Assembly (NCBI GenBank): GCA_910586395.1
Contig: CAJUFX010000001.1
Location: forward strand, 1-8,315
Direction of reading: 5' to 3'
DNA from: an uncultured Bacteroidales bacterium
GTDB lineage: Bacteria > Bacteroidota > Bacteroidia > Bacteroidales > P3
Length of the DNA stretch: 8,315 nt
The stretch's first letter is position 1. Each line of letters opens with the position of its first letter. Positions 6,255-8,315 of this stretch are shown here, piece after piece. Made by a program: the position numbers and the translations under genes. The notes beneath the pieces are model-generated. The model searched no databases, was not told the origin of the DNA, and was given only the letters and a program-made list of their open reading frames with translations.

Positions 6255-6715
6255 ATGAAAACACTTTCAGACATGGCGAAAATGAGGGTTCAGAACACGG
6301 AAGTGACGGTTGTCGGCGTAAAGGGTGAGGATTATATCTGTTTGACGGATATGTTGCAGGCTAAAGACGGAACATTCTTTATTACAGATTGGCTCCGAAA
6401 CCGGAACACGCTTGAATATATCGGCATTTGGGAAAAGATCTATAACCCCGATTTTAATTATGGCGAATTCGCCATAATTAAACAGCAATCAGGACTTAAT
6501 AGCTTTAAGATAAGCGTCAAAGAGTTTGTTGGACGCACTAATTCAATAAGTTTGATTGCCAAAGCGGGACGTGTATGTCCAACTTGGAAAGCCTCAATGC
6601 CGTCCTTATTGATCAGGCGATGCCGCAACGCGAACGCCTCTTGAGACTCAACCAAATCGCCATCCGACAGATGCAGGTGCTGGAGGACACCGGCGGACGG
6701 AAACTGCTGAAATGA
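6255..6715 (+). pseudogene. KilA-N domain protein gene broken by an out-of-frame internal deletion
   Basis: The first 106 codons (6255-6572) give the N-terminal half of a KilA-N protein, a DNA-binding domain common in phages and Bacteroidetes accessory regions. Recognisable parts are VQNTEVTV, DYICLTDM, RNRNTLEYIG, NPDF, and SLIAKAGR at 99-106. At this point family members continue with a Gly-rich FAHKDIAFEF-type segment, but here the frame reads into 23 unrelated residues and stops at 6644. From 6572 another frame encodes C-M-SNLESLNAVLIDQAMPQ and on to GGRKLLK, ending at 6715, which matches the normal C-terminus of these proteins. About 130 middle codons appear to be missing; that number is estimated from memory of the family. 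The N-terminal part is less GC-rich than the tail. No consensus promoter was found upstream. A truncated 129-residue product could still be made and bind DNA. Confidence 0.8.
6453..6482. repeat. 30-bp perfect palindrome inside the KilA-N sequence
   Basis: Each 15-base arm is complementary to the other with no loop: the left arm is TTTAATTATGGCGAA, centred on the GAATTC at 6465-6470. It covers exactly codons 67-76 in phase, so both strands encode the same ten residues, FNYGEFAIIK. It lies over the family stretch following NPxF. It could extrude as a cruciform or form a hairpin in RNA. Confidence 0.95.
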
Positions 6716-6748
6716 GGACCGACGCGCGAGGGTTCGGGCGACGGAGTG

Positions 6749-6780
6749 TTTGGCGGTGTGCGGGGCTTGGCTTATCTTTG
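6749..6780 (+). promoter_or_regulatory. Promoter of the secreted protein gene
   Basis: TTTG (6749-6752), a 20-base spacer and TATCTTTG (6773-6780), a full consensus match. It begins 34 bases after the KilA-N remnant stop. The start of transcription would be near 6786, only about 8 bases before the ATG at 6794, so a start at the upstream ATG of 6746 is excluded. Confidence 0.8.
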
Positions 6781-6793
6781 CAGGGGTCAATCA

Positions 6794-8152
6794 ATGAATA
6801 TGCGTATCTACGTTTGTTTCATAGGGCTATGGATGATGGGGGCCGGGCCGGCGGCGAGTGCTGCGGCCGGAACGATGGGCCGTGCGACCGAACCGACAGC
6901 CAACGCGGAGGCGGCAAGCCAGCGGAACGAAACGCCACAGGCGGTATGGGCCGAGGCGGCGGGTGCGGGGTTGGTGTCTGAGGCCAAGCTGGCGGCGGAG
7001 GCCGCGGACTTTGCCGGGGCAACGCCCACAGCGGACGCGCTCTGGCAAAAGGCGGATTCGCTGTTGCGGCAGATTTACCACGGCCCGGTGGAGCGTAGCC
7101 GACAGCATCACCGCGCGTTCGGACAGGCGCTGGAAGACTTGGTGCGGCTTAACCCGAGGCCGGCGGCCTATGATTGGGCGACGCTCGAAGGGCTGATGTA
7201 TTTCAAGAGTGCGGACGGCCGACTGCAAATGCTCAACTGGAGCGTGCCGAACATCAACGGCTCATCTTCGTACGGCGGCTTGGTATGGGTGGAACGGCCG
7301 ACGGCCGCGGGAAGCGAGACGACCGAGGGGAACGGTTCGGGCCAAACCGCCGGAAAGGGCGCGGCCGAAACAAACGGGCGGACGGAGGCGGCCGATACCG
7401 ATGGTGGGCGTGCCACAGACAGCTCCGCCTACCTATATTATAATTTACAGGATTTCTCTTCCTACCAACCCTACCCCGAAGCGCTGACGCTGACACCGGC
7501 GCAATGGTGGGGCGCCTATTACTATCAGGCGGTGGAACATACCCAAGGCGACACGCTGCGGCTGACGCTCATAGGCGTAAACCACAGCCAAAGCCGCTAT
7601 GCGCAAAAGGTCATCGAGGTGTTGCAACGGCTGCCGGACGGGAACATCGTTTTCGGCGCCCCCATCTTCCGGCGGGAGGCCTTGCCGCAGAGCGTGCCGC
7701 CGGCGGCAAAAGGCGGCGGGCACACGGTCTCGGGGATGGTACCGGAAGCCGCCTACCCCAACGCATACATCGGCTACAAGCCGCAGGGTGCCGGAGACGC
7801 GGACGAAGCGGCCGCCTACGCGCCGGCCACCCGCCGGAACGCGGGCGTCCGCCAGACGCCCGCCATGCGCCGCATCGTATTCCGCTACAACCCGCGCACC
7901 GACCTGATTCTGCGCTACGACTACCAGACTTACCGCCGTTACCGCGGCGCCAAAGCCAAAGAAACGGCCGCCTACATGATTGTATGCGACCGCCTCATGC
8001 ACGACCCGCTCTCGCTTGACCAGACGGCCGCGCGCCTCGTGCCGGCCGGCGGCGTCTATGACGCCTATATCTTCCAAGCCCCTTATTGGTATCCGGTGGA
8101 GGACGTCATCGCCCGCAACCCCAACCCTGAACGCGGCGCGCGCAACCGATAA
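6794..8152 (+). CDS. Secreted protein of unknown function with low-complexity inserts
   Basis: A 452-residue protein beginning with a signal peptide: a hydrophobic core at about 5-20 and a probable cleavage near the Ala-Ser-Ala of 21-23. No lipobox Cys is evident, so export to the periplasm or surface without lipidation is likely. I recognise the overall pattern of a conserved Bacteroidetes protein without a known function: DGRLQMLNWSVP (141-152), QWWGAYYYQAV (237-247), LRLTLIGVN (255-263), QKVIEVLQRLPDGNIVFGAP (271-290) and RIVFRYN (360-366). Two segments look like inserts relative to that core. Residues 169-212 are rich in Gly, Thr, Ala, Glu and Asp with no order expected, and 297-357 are Pro/Ala/Gly-rich. 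The start could also be the ATG at 6800, two codons later. The gene is GC-rich like the resident genes. No enzyme motif was found. Confidence 0.72.
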   Translation: MNMRIYVCFIGLWMMGAGPAASAAAGTMGRATEPTANAEAASQRNETPQAVWAEAAGAGLVSEAKLAAEAADFAGATPTADALWQKADSLLRQIYHGPVERSRQHHRAFGQALEDLVRLNPRPAAYDWATLEGLMYFKSADGRLQMLNWSVPNINGSSSYGGLVWVERPTAAGSETTEGNGSGQTAGKGAAETNGRTEAADTDGGRATDSSAYLYYNLQDFSSYQPYPEALTLTPAQWWGAYYYQAVEHTQGDTLRLTLIGVNHSQSRYAQKVIEVLQRLPDGNIVFGAPIFRREALPQSVPPAAKGGGHTVSGMVPEAAYPNAYIGYKPQGAGDADEAAAYAPATRRNAGVRQTPAMRRIVFRYNPRTDLILRYDYQTYRRYRGAKAKETAAYMIVCDRLMHDPLSLDQTAARLVPAGGVYDAYIFQAPYWYPVEDVIARNPNPERGARNR

Positions 8153-8225
8153 ATCAGGGGCCGACCAACCGCCATACAGACAAAACGACAGCCACGCCTG
8201 CTATTTTGGCCGTAAAAATCCATCT

Positions 8226-8315
8226 TCAACGCCTCATTATCTGACTTTTAGTCACAGATTTTCCGTTATAACGCCCGTCCTTATCCTTGGCTTCATTTTT
8301 GTCCGTATCGTCCGA
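8226..8315 (-). CDS. Possible C-terminal tail of a protein entering from the right
   Basis: On the minus strand an open frame of 29 codons runs from the window edge to a TGA at 8226-8228. It reads SDDTDKNEAKDKDGR, then YNGKSVTKSQIMRR. It is charged and lacks hydrophobic structure, consistent with a disordered tail. The two other minus frames stop within the window. It would converge on the secreted protein gene with a 73-base spacer. With so short a piece it could be chance. Confidence 0.35.
   Translation of the reverse strand, partial: SDDTDKNEAKDKDGRYNGKSVTKSQIMRR

Noticed and set aside
6746..6793. Upstream ATG extension of the secreted protein
   Set aside because: It overlaps the promoter; the signal peptide starts properly at 6794 or 6800.
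7445..8077. 210-codon minus-strand frame opposite the secreted protein
   Set aside because: Composition is typical of an antisense shadow; the plus-strand gene has a consensus promoter and signal peptide.

Overview
The window reads as a chromosomal segment of a fairly GC-rich member of the Bacteroidales. The coding sequence is GC-rich and the spacers are AT-rich. The clearest taxonomic signal is the promoters: five start sites carry the Bacteroidetes pair TTTG, 19-20 bases, TAnnTTTG. The gene families fit too: an M3 dipeptidyl carboxypeptidase, a small PH-domain membrane protein, an AAA ATPase with a DUF4143 region, and a KilA-N protein. The genus cannot be fixed from this sequence.

Layout. 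Bases 1-320 hold two similar tandem promoters firing leftward. Their common leader has no ATG before the window edge. It contains a motif resembling the GTTC(T/A)TTGACATATTG element found ahead of 16S rRNA in Bacteroidetes, so an rRNA operon probably starts just outside the left edge. Bases 382-3348 (minus strand) encode one continuous protein made of a complete M3 metallopeptidase, an Ala/Pro linker and a complete AlkD-type DNA alkylation repair domain. This unusual fusion is the most notable item in the window. Bases 3521-4540 (plus strand) hold a promoter, a PH-domain membrane protein, a 53-residue rubredoxin and a strong hairpin terminator.

Bases 4541-6254 look like an accessory insert: a GC-rich, possibly structured spacer, a promoter preceded by a 14-bp palindrome and a 14-bp direct repeat, and the ATPase/DUF4143 gene. 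Bases 6255-6715 are a broken KilA-N gene with an out-of-frame internal deletion. It also carries a 30-bp perfect palindrome that spans exactly ten codons. Bases 6749-8152 hold a strong promoter and a secreted protein of unknown function. The last 90 bases may encode the C-terminal tail of a converging minus-strand gene.

Working relationships. No long operon is visible; most genes appear to have their own promoter. The PH-domain gene and rubredoxin may share a transcript ending at the 4508-4540 hairpin. The peptidase and repair domains are joined in one polypeptide. The ATPase and the KilA-N remnant are typical mobile or accessory Bacteroidetes genes between housekeeping genes. No CRISPR array, tRNA, insertion sequence or recognisable defence operon was seen.
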